A stretch of DNA of 35,493 bases from NCBI GenBank assembly GCA_944324045.1, contig CALUUT010000092.1, forward strand, positions 1-35,493, in the 5' to 3' direction. Source of the DNA: an uncultured Desulfovibrionaceae bacterium. GTDB taxonomy: Bacteria; Desulfobacterota; Desulfovibrionia; Desulfovibrionales; Desulfovibrionaceae. The translations under genes and the position numbers were made by a program. Under the pieces are notes generated by a model. The model was not told the origin of the DNA. It searched no databases and was given only the letters and a program-made list of their open reading frames with translations. Position 1 is the stretch's first letter, and each line of letters starts with the position of its first letter. Shown piece after piece: positions 29,007 through 35,493 of the stretch.

Positions 29007-30139
29007 TTTTATCTGAAGATTCCTATCACGCGTTCAGCGAGGCGCTTCTTGCATGGTTTGCCGAAAAAGGCAGAGATCTTCCCTGGCGGCGTCAGTACAG
29101 CGCGTATCATGTCTGGATTTCGGAAATAATGCTGCAGCAGACCCAGATGGAACGGGGCGTGCGGTATTATTGCAATTGGATGCGGCGTTTTCCGGACGTG
29201 CGCGCCGTGGCCGAAGCCCCTGAAAGCGAAATCATGAAAGCCTGGGAGGGTCTTGGCTATTATTCCAGGGCCAGAAATCTGCACAGGGCCGCAAAACAGA
29301 TCATGACTCTGCATCATGGCGAGTTTCCGCGTGATATTGAGGCCATCCGCGCGTTGCCGGGCGTTGGGGAATATACGGCCGGCGCTATCGCAAGCATCGC
29401 CTTTGAACAGGATATTCCGGCTGTGGACGCCAATGTCGAGCGCGTTTTTTCCCGTCTTCTGGATATTGACACGCTGATTAAAGACAAGCGGGCCAAAGCC
29501 TATGTGCGTGAAGCCGTCATGGCCTGCATGCCCAAAGGCAAGGCCCGTTTTTTCAATCAGGCCATAATGGAGCTTGGCGCGCTTATATGCTCGAAAAAAC
29601 CCTCATGCGGCGTCTGTCCGGTGCGGATGTTCTGCGAGGCGCTCAGGCTGGGGGTGACCGACAAACGCCCTGTGCTTCAGGTAAAGCCAGGGCGCATCTA
29701 CGTCAAACTGGCTACAGGCGTGTTGCTGCACAAAGGATGCGTGCTTATACAAAAACGCCCGCCTGTGGGCATCTGGGCCGGTTTCTGGGAATTTCCCGGC
29801 GGAAGCATGGAAGAAGGGGAATCGCCTGAAGAGACCCTGCTGCGGGAATTTAGGGAAGAGACTGAACTTCTGGTCAGAATCAAAAGAAAGATCGCTGAAA
29901 TTCCTTTTTCCTACACGCGCTACAGAGCGACTATGCACGCCTTTCTTCTTGCGCTCGATATCCCGGCGGAAACGGACCGGGGTTTTCCAAAGCCTGTGCT
30001 TCATGCGGCCACGCGCTATGAATGGGTTCCCTGGCCGGAACTTGAGCGCTATATTTTTCCTTCCGGGCATCGCAAGCTTCTGGATATTCTGAAGACAGGC
30101 GGACTGTTCGTTGAAAGCGGCGGCGCGGTTTCCATATAA
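29003..30139 (+). CDS. mutY: Adenine DNA glycosylase MutY with C-terminal Nudix-like domain
   Basis: Removes adenine mispaired with 8-oxoguanine. The product is 378 aa. The HhH-GPD domain has catalytic Glu41 in SEIMLQQTQ, the hairpin LPGVGEYTAGAIAS (about 118-131), and Asp142 in VDANVERVF. The [4Fe-4S] cysteines are Cys196, Cys202, Cys205 and Cys211, spacing C-x5-C-x2-C-x5-C. The usual first gap is x6, so one residue is missing. The C-terminal domain (about 235-365) has GGSMEEGESPEETLLREFREETEL, close to a full Nudix box except for a G-to-E change near its end. It overlaps the TPR gene by 4 bp. Confidence 0.95.
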   Translation: MILSEDSYHAFSEALLAWFAEKGRDLPWRRQYSAYHVWISEIMLQQTQMERGVRYYCNWMRRFPDVRAVAEAPESEIMKAWEGLGYYSRARNLHRAAKQIMTLHHGEFPRDIEAIRALPGVGEYTAGAIASIAFEQDIPAVDANVERVFSRLLDIDTLIKDKRAKAYVREAVMACMPKGKARFFNQAIMELGALICSKKPSCGVCPVRMFCEALRLGVTDKRPVLQVKPGRIYVKLATGVLLHKGCVLIQKRPPVGIWAGFWEFPGGSMEEGESPEETLLREFREETELLVRIKRKIAEIPFSYTRYRATMHAFLLALDIPAETDRGFPKPVLHAATRYEWVPWPELERYIFPSGHRKLLDILKTGGLFVESGGAVSI

Positions 30140-30763
30140 TGGCGGATATGTGCCACACGTTTTTTTTTGTGCGACAGCAGCCGCAGCGTATGTTTAAAAT
30201 ATATAAAATATATTGATATTATAGATATTTTTTTAAACATATCCTTGTATATTTTGTGCGTTTCCGTATTGGCGGCGTTACGCGCCAGCTTGATGCGCCA
30301 TGGTTTTTTCAACAATACGGCGGCAAAATCTGCGGGATAGCGCTGCATCCGGCCTTCAGGCCGGGACGTCGCACCGCATGCGGAAACATGATAAAATATG
30401 GATGCCTTTTATTGAAAAATATATGTTGGTATTTATTTTAATATATTAATATTAATGATAATTTTTCGAACAATATCCTGTTCGTCAATGAATATGTATC
30501 TTCCTCTGTGGTTTGAGACTGAAGGCCGGAAAGGCCATATAGCCCCATCCCGCGTCTTTTCTCGCGGGGTATCAGATGGACGCAAAGCTTGGGAAGGGAT
30601 ATACATTTCTCCCAAACGCAAAGTTCTTCAGGACTTTGCCGCCTTATTGCCGCCCGGCGGCATATGTGCAAATCATGCTGGATTATTTGTGTATAACTAA
30701 TAAAACACGTTGATATTATTATCATTTTTATAAACATTCGATAGTTTTAACGGAGTGTGCATC
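30140..30763. other. 624-bp AT-rich gap after mutY
   Basis: No gene is supportable. The left part has a T9 tract (about 30161-30169) without a clear GC stem, then an 11-bp inverted repeat TATGTTTAAAA/TTTTAAACATA (30189-30199 with 30231-30241) enclosing an AT-only stretch. CCGGCCTTCAGGCCGG-like bases at about 30350-30364 form a compact hairpin. Positions 30410-30480 are again AT-rich. Repeat copy B (30481-30650) follows, then a single TTATACACA DnaA-box match on the minus strand (30688-30696). The M24 peptidase gene promoter must be near the right end. Confidence 0.5.
30481..30650 (-). repeat. Dispersed intergenic repeat, copy B (possible structured RNA)
   Basis: Reverse-strand copy of the element at 17279-17440, about 170 bp. 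It keeps CCCGCG/CGCGGG with an 8-nt purine loop (30549-30554 with 30563-30568) and the hairpin GCAAAGT/ACTTTGC (30618-30624 with 30633-30639). In copy A the last pair of that stem is C-G, here it is T-A, so pairing is preserved. Short open frames inside it differ between copies by frameshift and are not genes. Confidence 0.75.
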
Positions 30764-31828
30764 ATGTATGCAAAACGTCGCGAAGCATTGCGGAAAAAAC
30801 TGCATGAACAGAATCTGGCGGCCATGCTGGTCAGCTATCCGCCCAACAGGTTTTATTTGTCCGGTTTTGAGCTGCATGACGTGCAGCAAAATGAAAGCGC
30901 CGGTCATCTTCTGGTTATGGCGGATGGACACGATGTAATATGCACGGATCCGCGCTATCTGGAAACCGCGCGCAGAATTTGGAATACGGACGGCATTTTC
31001 ATTTATGGCGGGTCCGGCAGCGCCACGCAGGATTTAAACGGTTTTTTGCGTTCCCAGGTTCGCGGAACCCTGGGTTTTGAAGCAGGCGCCGTTTCCCTCA
31101 AATTCTATAACGCCATAGCCGAGGGGCTGGATTTGCGTCAGGCCGACGGGCTGGTGGAAACCATGCGCGAAATCAAAGACGCGCAGGAAATCGCCTGTCT
31201 GGAAGAAAGCATGGCGCTGAATCATAAACTTATGGAATGGATTCCGTCCATGCTGCTTCCGGGGCGGACTGAAGCGGATATAGCATGGGATATTGAGAAG
31301 TTTTTCCGCGAAAACGGCGCGAGTGAAAACGCTTTTCGGCCTATTGTGGCTGTTGGTCCCAATGCCGCTTTGCCGCATGCCGAGCCGGGACAGGCTGTAA
31401 TTACCGATAATTGTCCGGTTCTCATAGATTGCGGAGCCCGGCATATGACCTATAATTCGGACCAGACGCGCACGTTCTGGGTCGGCGATGCGCCGACAGA
31501 CGAGTTCAGGCGCGCCATGGATCTGGTGCGCGGGGCTCAAAGCGCGGCCATAGCGCTCATCCGTCCAGGTGTGAAGTGTCGCGACGTTTACCGCGCGGCG
31601 TATGATCATTTTGACAAGGCGGGTCAGGCTGAATATTTCACGCATGGCCTTGGGCACGGCGTGGGGCTTGAGACGCACGAAGCGCCGAGTTTTCGCCGGA
31701 AAGGCGAGACCGTGCTGCAGCCCGGCATGGTGATTACGGTCGAGCCGGGTCTGTATTATCCGCAATGGGGCGGCGTCCGCTGGGAAAATGTGGTTCTGGT
31801 CACTGAGGACGGCGTCAGGGTGCTGTAA
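30764..31828 (+). CDS. M24-family metallopeptidase (Xaa-Pro aminopeptidase type)
   Basis: Cytosolic dinuclear-metal peptidase that removes N-terminal residues next to proline, 354 aa. The ATG at 30764 is chosen because CGGAG (30751-30755) precedes it by 8 bp; a GTG at 30755 would sit on that site. An N-terminal creatinase-like domain covers about residues 1-125. The catalytic pita-bread domain has metal ligands in LIDCGA (Asp), NSDQTRTF (Asp), GLGHGVGLETHE (His), TVEPGLY (Glu) and RWENVVLV (Glu), all intact. It heads a plus-strand run; its stop overlaps the next ATG by one base (TAATG). Confidence 0.94.
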   Translation: MYAKRREALRKKLHEQNLAAMLVSYPPNRFYLSGFELHDVQQNESAGHLLVMADGHDVICTDPRYLETARRIWNTDGIFIYGGSGSATQDLNGFLRSQVRGTLGFEAGAVSLKFYNAIAEGLDLRQADGLVETMREIKDAQEIACLEESMALNHKLMEWIPSMLLPGRTEADIAWDIEKFFRENGASENAFRPIVAVGPNAALPHAEPGQAVITDNCPVLIDCGARHMTYNSDQTRTFWVGDAPTDEFRRAMDLVRGAQSAAIALIRPGVKCRDVYRAAYDHFDKAGQAEYFTHGLGHGVGLETHEAPSFRRKGETVLQPGMVITVEPGLYYPQWGGVRWENVVLVTEDGVRVL

Positions 31829-32142
31829 TGGCCAGAAAAAAGCGCCTTCCCTTGCTGCTGCCTGCTCCGCGCTGGTCGGATCATGTGTATGTTCGTATAG
31901 CAAGGCGCGATATCGCACTTTTCCGGTTTCTTCTGGAAGCGGAAGACAATATCGGGTATATGAGCGTTCTTGACTGTCGTGCCGCGATTCTCAAGGTGGT
32001 GTTTTCGCCGCATCAGGAACGGGAAATGCGCGCCTGTCTGGAAACCATGCGCCAAAGCGTGGCCTTTGAAGTCATTGAGCGGCCCGGATGCGCGCGCCGT
32101 ATCGTTTCCCGTTGTCCGTCGGAGGAAAAACCATGTCTGTAA
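31828..32142 (+). CDS. DUF4911 domain protein
   Basis: Small protein, 104 aa, matching my memory of DUF4911, a family seen mainly in Desulfovibrionales and related groups. It opens with basic residues, then APRWSDHVYVRIARRDIALFRFLLEAEDNIGYMSVLD and later LKVVFSPHQEREMRACLETM, compatible with a ferredoxin-like alpha/beta fold. Function unknown. It starts on the last base of the M24 peptidase stop and overlaps the next gene by 10 bp, so all three are translationally coupled. Confidence 0.82.
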   Translation: MARKKRLPLLLPAPRWSDHVYVRIARRDIALFRFLLEAEDNIGYMSVLDCRAAILKVVFSPHQEREMRACLETMRQSVAFEVIERPGCARRIVSRCPSEEKPCL

Positions 32143-32921
32143 CCCGCATATTTCAGGGAATGCCGGACGGGCGTTTTGAAAGCGGCCTTAAGGACAGAAA
32201 ACGCGCGTTTCGAGCCCGATTCAATCTTGGAGACACGCTTGAGGGCGTGGTTTCGGGACTTGAAGAGGGCGAAGAGCCGTTGTGCAGGGTCCGGGTGGAA
32301 GGGCTTGAGCTTATGGCCGTAACGCCGTTTCCCGTCCGGACGGGGCAGCGGCTCATTCTCAGAGTCGAGGCGCTGTCCCCGGAAATCATCCTGCGCTGCA
32401 TGCGGGTGCTTGGCGTGGAGCGCGGGCTTGACATGGGCGGGTATTACGCGGTGCGGCGCGCATATGAAAAAGACGGGAATCCGGCGCTGTTGGAAGAGCT
32501 TCACGCCCTGCGGCTCGCGTTTGCGCGGCGCATGTCCGCGCCTGTGACCTGGCGGTATTTTCCGGCCTTGAATCTGGACGGCGGCCGGTTCTGCGCTCTT
32601 GAGGCCGCGTCCTGGAACGAGCCGGGCACGACCTTGCATCGGTGTCTGGCGTCCGGAACCCTTGAAACCGGGCAAAACGGCCCGCAACGTCTGTTTATGG
32701 AAGGGTTGGCCAAGCCGCCGAATGGTTCCTGGAATCTGTCTACGGATAAAGAGTATCCTGCGTTGCCCGCGTCTTTGCGGACCGCTGCGGAGAATATTTT
32801 ATGCGAATGCGTGGGGCGGTGCCTTCCGGAGCCTGTCGCGGTCTGGCAGTGTCTTTCCAGAAAAAACGCAATCACAGGCATTGCTGAAACAGGGCCCGCG
32901 CTTTTAGCGCGTCTTGGGTGA
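32133..32921 (+). CDS. Uncharacterised protein with N-terminal beta-barrel-like segment
   Basis: Product of 262 aa. The ATG at 32133 is preferred over an in-frame start at 32088, because GGAGG (32121-32125) lies 7 bp upstream. Residues about 25-95 (GDTLEGVVSGLEEG, CRVRVEGLELMAV, PVRTGQRLILRVEALSPEIILR) alternate hydrophobic residues like a small beta barrel. This recalls the pattern in FliK-type or OB/S1-like domains, but I do not recognise the family. Residues about 130-262 are mixed alpha/beta with KNAITGIAETGPALLARLG at the end. It overlaps DUF4911 by 10 bp and ends just before a tRNA-dihydrouridine synthase. Confidence 0.75.
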   Translation: MSVTRIFQGMPDGRFESGLKDRKRAFRARFNLGDTLEGVVSGLEEGEEPLCRVRVEGLELMAVTPFPVRTGQRLILRVEALSPEIILRCMRVLGVERGLDMGGYYAVRRAYEKDGNPALLEELHALRLAFARRMSAPVTWRYFPALNLDGGRFCALEAASWNEPGTTLHRCLASGTLETGQNGPQRLFMEGLAKPPNGSWNLSTDKEYPALPASLRTAAENILCECVGRCLPEPVAVWQCLSRKNAITGIAETGPALLARLG

Positions 32922-32928
32922 CGCCGCA

Positions 32929-33957
32929 ATGGAACAAACGCTTCCTTTTTCTCCAGAAAAGCCATGGCTCGCGCCTCTTGCGGGATTTTCCGATCTTCCG
33001 TTTCGCCTGCTTTGCCGCGCGCACGGCGCGGCCGTGGCCTGCACCGAAATGGTGAGCGCCAAGGGTCTTGTATATAACAGCAAGGGAACCGGGGAGCTTT
33101 TACGTACCATTGCGGCGGACGCGCCTTTGGTGGTTCAGCTTTTCGGCAGCGAGCCCGATATTATGCGCGAAGCCATGGAACGGCTTGTTCCGGATTTTCA
33201 CTGGTTTGACTTGAACATGGGCTGTTCCGTCCCCAAGGTGGTCAAGACAGGATGCGGGGCCGCCATGCTTCGAGAGCCTGAGAACGCCCTGCGCGTGGCG
33301 AAGGCCATGATTGAAGTCGCGGGAGCGGGAAGGGTGGGCTTTAAACTGCGCCTTGGCTATGAGAAAACGGACCGCTGCTTTTTATATCTGGCGAAGGCGC
33401 TTGAGGATTTGGGCGCGGGCTGGATAACTCTGCATCCGCGCACGGCGCGCGACGGCTTTTCCGGTGTCGCGGATTGGGATGCGCTGGGGGCGCTTTCGCG
33501 GACCGTATCCATTCCGGTCATAGCCAGCGGCGATTTATTGACGGCGACCCATGCCGTGAAGTGCCTTGAACGCACCGGCGTTTCCAGCGTGATGTTCGCG
33601 CGCGGGGCGCTCAATAATCCGGCCGTGTTTCGGGAATTGTCCTGTCTTCTTTCCGGCGTTGCGCCAAAGCCGCCCGGCGTGCGTGCGCTTCTTGACCTTA
33701 TCCGCGCGCATATGCGCCTTGCGCGCGCATATGCGCCGGAACATGCCGCGCTTTTGAAAATGCGCACCTTTGTTCCCCGGTATGTGCGCCATCTTCCCGG
33801 CGTCCGCCATGTGCGGCAACGCCTGACCCAGTGCCGTTCATGGGAGGAACTTGACGATATTCTGGAATATTTCGCGTCCTGTCCTCAAGAAAATACAGAG
33901 CCGGACGATAATCGGATTGATGCGGGCGCGCATGACGCCTGCGGCCGGCCTTTTTGA
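32929..33957 (+). CDS. tRNA-dihydrouridine synthase (DusB-like)
   Basis: FMN enzyme that reduces uridine to dihydrouridine in tRNA, 342 aa. The ATG at 32929 with GGTGA 7 bp upstream is preferred over an upstream TTG at 32914. Motifs: LAPLAGFSDLPFRLL (14-28), a TEMVSAKGL segment, VVQLFGSEPDIM, DLNMGCSVPKVVKTGCGAAML with catalytic Cys99, FKLRLGY, ITLHPRTARDGFSG, ASGDLLT and FARGALNNPAVF. The residue after Cys99 is Ser where Pro is usual. The C-terminal helical domain is present, followed by a polar tail. It is downstream of the DUF4911 cluster and 39 bp before ispH. Confidence 0.93.
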   Translation: MEQTLPFSPEKPWLAPLAGFSDLPFRLLCRAHGAAVACTEMVSAKGLVYNSKGTGELLRTIAADAPLVVQLFGSEPDIMREAMERLVPDFHWFDLNMGCSVPKVVKTGCGAAMLREPENALRVAKAMIEVAGAGRVGFKLRLGYEKTDRCFLYLAKALEDLGAGWITLHPRTARDGFSGVADWDALGALSRTVSIPVIASGDLLTATHAVKCLERTGVSSVMFARGALNNPAVFRELSCLLSGVAPKPPGVRALLDLIRAHMRLARAYAPEHAALLKMRTFVPRYVRHLPGVRHVRQRLTQCRSWEELDDILEYFASCPQENTEPDDNRIDAGAHDACGRPF

Positions 33958-33996
33958 TGCGCCCGGGACGGATGCGGCAACCGTGATGGAGGAAAC

Positions 33997-34965
33997 ATGA
34001 AAATTGTGCGCGCCAAGAACGCCGGATTTTGCATGGGCGTGAGCCTGGCCCTCAAAGGTCTTGACAGCGAATTGACGGACCAGGGATACGTCATGCGTAA
34101 AAACGACGTGTTCGTGGGGTCTTCAAATCATATTAAGAATCCGCCTGTTGACGGCGTGGAACGGCGTATCGTGACCTGGGGGCCTATTATCCACAACAAG
34201 CAGGTAACGGATTTTTACCGCTCCAAGAACGTTGAAAGCGTGGAAAGGATTGAGGATATAAAGCCGGGCGATATCGTGATCATAAGAGCGCACGGCATCC
34301 CCATTCCACTGGAAAAGCGCTTTTTGGAAATGGAAAAAAACATGGGCATTCGACTGGTTGACTGTACCTGTCCGAAAGTGAAAAAAGCCCAGCTTTCCAT
34401 TGCGGAAATGAGCGCGGACGGACGCCGCCTTCTTCTGTTCGGGGATGCGCCGCATCCGGAAGTGCGCGGGCTTTTAAGCTATGCAAACGAGTCCCCGGCT
34501 CCTCTGGTTTTTCATACCCTTGAAGAAATGAAGGAAAAAGTCATAGCCGGGAATATTGACGACCATTGTTTTCTTGCGGCCCAGACGACTCAGGACGGCG
34601 CGCTTTTCGCGCGCATGTCAGCATGGCTTGACGAACATTTCGGGCACGAGATTCCTGTTTCCAGAACCATTTGCAACGCGACCAGAATGCGGCTTCAGGA
34701 AGCGCGCGACATAGCGGAACATGTGGACCTTATGATTGTGGTGGGCAGCAAGCACAGCGCCAACAGCCGCCGTCTTGCCGAAGCGCCCATCAAGATGGGA
34801 GTTCCGGTCCTTTTTATCGATTCGCCGGAAGAATTGCGTCGGGAAGACGTCGAGGGATTTGAAACCGTGGGCTTGACAGGCGGCTCGTCCACGCCCAATT
34901 GTCTTATCAACAATACGGAAAAATTGTTGCTTTCATGGTTCGGCGATGACAATCGCCCGCAATAA
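33997..34965 (+). CDS. ispH: 4-hydroxy-3-methylbut-2-enyl diphosphate reductase IspH (LytB)
   Basis: Iron-sulfur enzyme performing the last MEP-pathway step to IPP and DMAPP. The product is 322 aa. Cluster cysteines are Cys12 (GFCMGV), Cys125 (CTCPKV) and Cys226 (ICNATR). Substrate-binding residues include His66 (GPIIHNKQV), His153 and Glu155 (PHPEV), and QTTQ near 196-199. GSKHSANSRRLAEA replaces the usual GS-x-NSSNS. The distance from Cys12 to the first His is 54 residues, against 29 in E. coli, so a segment of about 25 residues appears inserted there. GGAGGA lies 6-7 bp before the ATG. Confidence 0.94.
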   Translation: MKIVRAKNAGFCMGVSLALKGLDSELTDQGYVMRKNDVFVGSSNHIKNPPVDGVERRIVTWGPIIHNKQVTDFYRSKNVESVERIEDIKPGDIVIIRAHGIPIPLEKRFLEMEKNMGIRLVDCTCPKVKKAQLSIAEMSADGRRLLLFGDAPHPEVRGLLSYANESPAPLVFHTLEEMKEKVIAGNIDDHCFLAAQTTQDGALFARMSAWLDEHFGHEIPVSRTICNATRMRLQEARDIAEHVDLMIVVGSKHSANSRRLAEAPIKMGVPVLFIDSPEELRREDVEGFETVGLTGGSSTPNCLINNTEKLLLSWFGDDNRPQ

Positions 34966-34981
34966 AGGCCGGGAGGACGGC

Positions 34982-35493
34982 ATGTCGCAGACAAACATTC
35001 TTCTTGAATCCGGGACCAATGAACTTGAAATAGTTGAATTTTATCTTGAAGAAGAGGGAAGCGCGGATGCGTCCGGACAAAACCCGGATATCCCGGAAGG
35101 AGAAAATTACCGGGGATATTATGGCGTAAACGTCGCCAAGGTTCTTGAAATCATCCGCATGCCCAATGTCACGGAGCTGCCGGAAGTGCAGTCGCCGGCC
35201 GTGCTTGGAGCGTTCAACCTGCGCGATCACATTATTCCGCTGGTCGATCTGGCCATGTGGCTTGGGAAAAAACGCGCCGAAACATCCGAGGCCAAGGTCA
35301 TCGTCACGGAATTCAACAACGTGACCACGGCGTTCATGGTTTCCGCGGTCAACCGCATTCACCGCATAAGCTGGGAAGAGGTCGAGCCGCCGAACGCCTA
35401 TATTGCGTCGCTGTCCGGAAATTCGGTAACCGGCGTGGTCAAGATGGAAAACCGCATTATCTTTCTTCTGGATCTTGAAAAAATAGTGGCGGA
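34982..35493 (+). CDS. cheV: CheV-like chemotaxis coupling protein, 3'-truncated
   Basis: The frame is open from ATG 34982 to the window end, so the stop lies outside. GGGAGG at 34971-34976 is the ribosome-binding site. The visible 170 residues open with ILLESGTNELEIVEFYL, typical of CheV, followed by a CheW-like domain with YYGVNVAKVLEIIRMP, GAFNLRDHIIPLVDLAMWLG and VNRIHRISWEEV. CheV adds a receiver domain after this, which cannot be seen. It lies 16 bp after ispH. The protein couples chemoreceptors to the CheA kinase at the inner membrane. A plain CheW with an extended N-terminus cannot be excluded. Confidence 0.85.
   Translation, partial: MSQTNILLESGTNELEIVEFYLEEEGSADASGQNPDIPEGENYRGYYGVNVAKVLEIIRMPNVTELPEVQSPAVLGAFNLRDHIIPLVDLAMWLGKKRAETSEAKVIVTEFNNVTTAFMVSAVNRIHRISWEEVEPPNAYIASLSGNSVTGVVKMENRIIFLLDLEKIVA

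Noticed and set aside
30688-30696. TTATACACA DnaA-box match as evidence for an origin after mutY
   Set aside because: Only one box in an AT-rich gap; not enough to place an origin there.
30433-30700. Short open frames on both strands inside repeat copy B
   Set aside because: Copy A has stops and a 1-nt indel at the equivalent places, so no reading frame is conserved.
34187-34195. Exact TTATCCACA DnaA box
   Set aside because: Lies inside the ispH codons for the conserved IIHN segment; single copy, so coincidental.

Overview
The window looks like the chromosomal replication-origin neighbourhood of an anaerobic Gram-negative bacterium, most likely a member of the Desulfovibrionales (Desulfovibrionaceae). 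This placement is inferred, not searched. It rests on the order dnaA-dnaN-gyrB-gyrA-TPR lipoprotein-mutY, a four-subunit 2-oxoacid:ferredoxin oxidoreductase of the VorB type, the selenocysteine elongation factor SelB, a heptose-7-phosphate kinase (hence LPS and an outer membrane), several lipoproteins, and a DUF4911 protein.

Layout. 1-3251 (+): a siderophore-type iron ABC importer (two FecCD permeases, the first cut by the window edge, then ATPase and binding protein), closed by a very strong hairpin. 3367-3762 (-): YjbQ/UPF0047 protein. 3935-5845 (+): selB, closed by a terminator that works on both strands. 5924-8599 (-): ferredoxin, alpha, beta and gamma subunits of a 2-oxoacid oxidoreductase, with queA (8748-9896, -) upstream. 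10189-13999 (+): lipoprotein, coaBC, an uncharacterised protein, and a UDP-glucuronate 4-epimerase. 14016-16030: two perfect parS sites followed by parA and parB, then a heptose kinase to 17173. 17565-19968 (-): a MerR-like coiled-coil protein and an M23 endopeptidase. 20454-28095 (+): dnaA, dnaN, gyrB, gyrA. 28182-30139: TPR lipoprotein and mutY. 30764-34965 (+): M24 peptidase, DUF4911 protein, uncharacterised protein, tRNA-dihydrouridine synthase and ispH. 34982 to the end: a CheV-like protein running off the window.

Functionally the centre is a replication and segregation block: initiator, clamp and gyrase on one side, ParABS about 5 kb to the left, and a probable origin in the 485-bp AT-rich gap between the divergent M23 and dnaA genes. 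The initiator is unusually divergent, and I found no cluster of consensus DnaA boxes in either gap flanking dnaA.

The most novel-looking element is a roughly 155-170 nt intergenic repeat in two diverged, oppositely oriented copies (17279-17440 and 30481-30650). It has conserved hairpins, one compensatory base-pair change and no conserved reading frame, so it may be an undescribed structured RNA or a small non-autonomous mobile element. No CRISPR array, tRNA, rRNA, insertion sequence or phage gene was seen.
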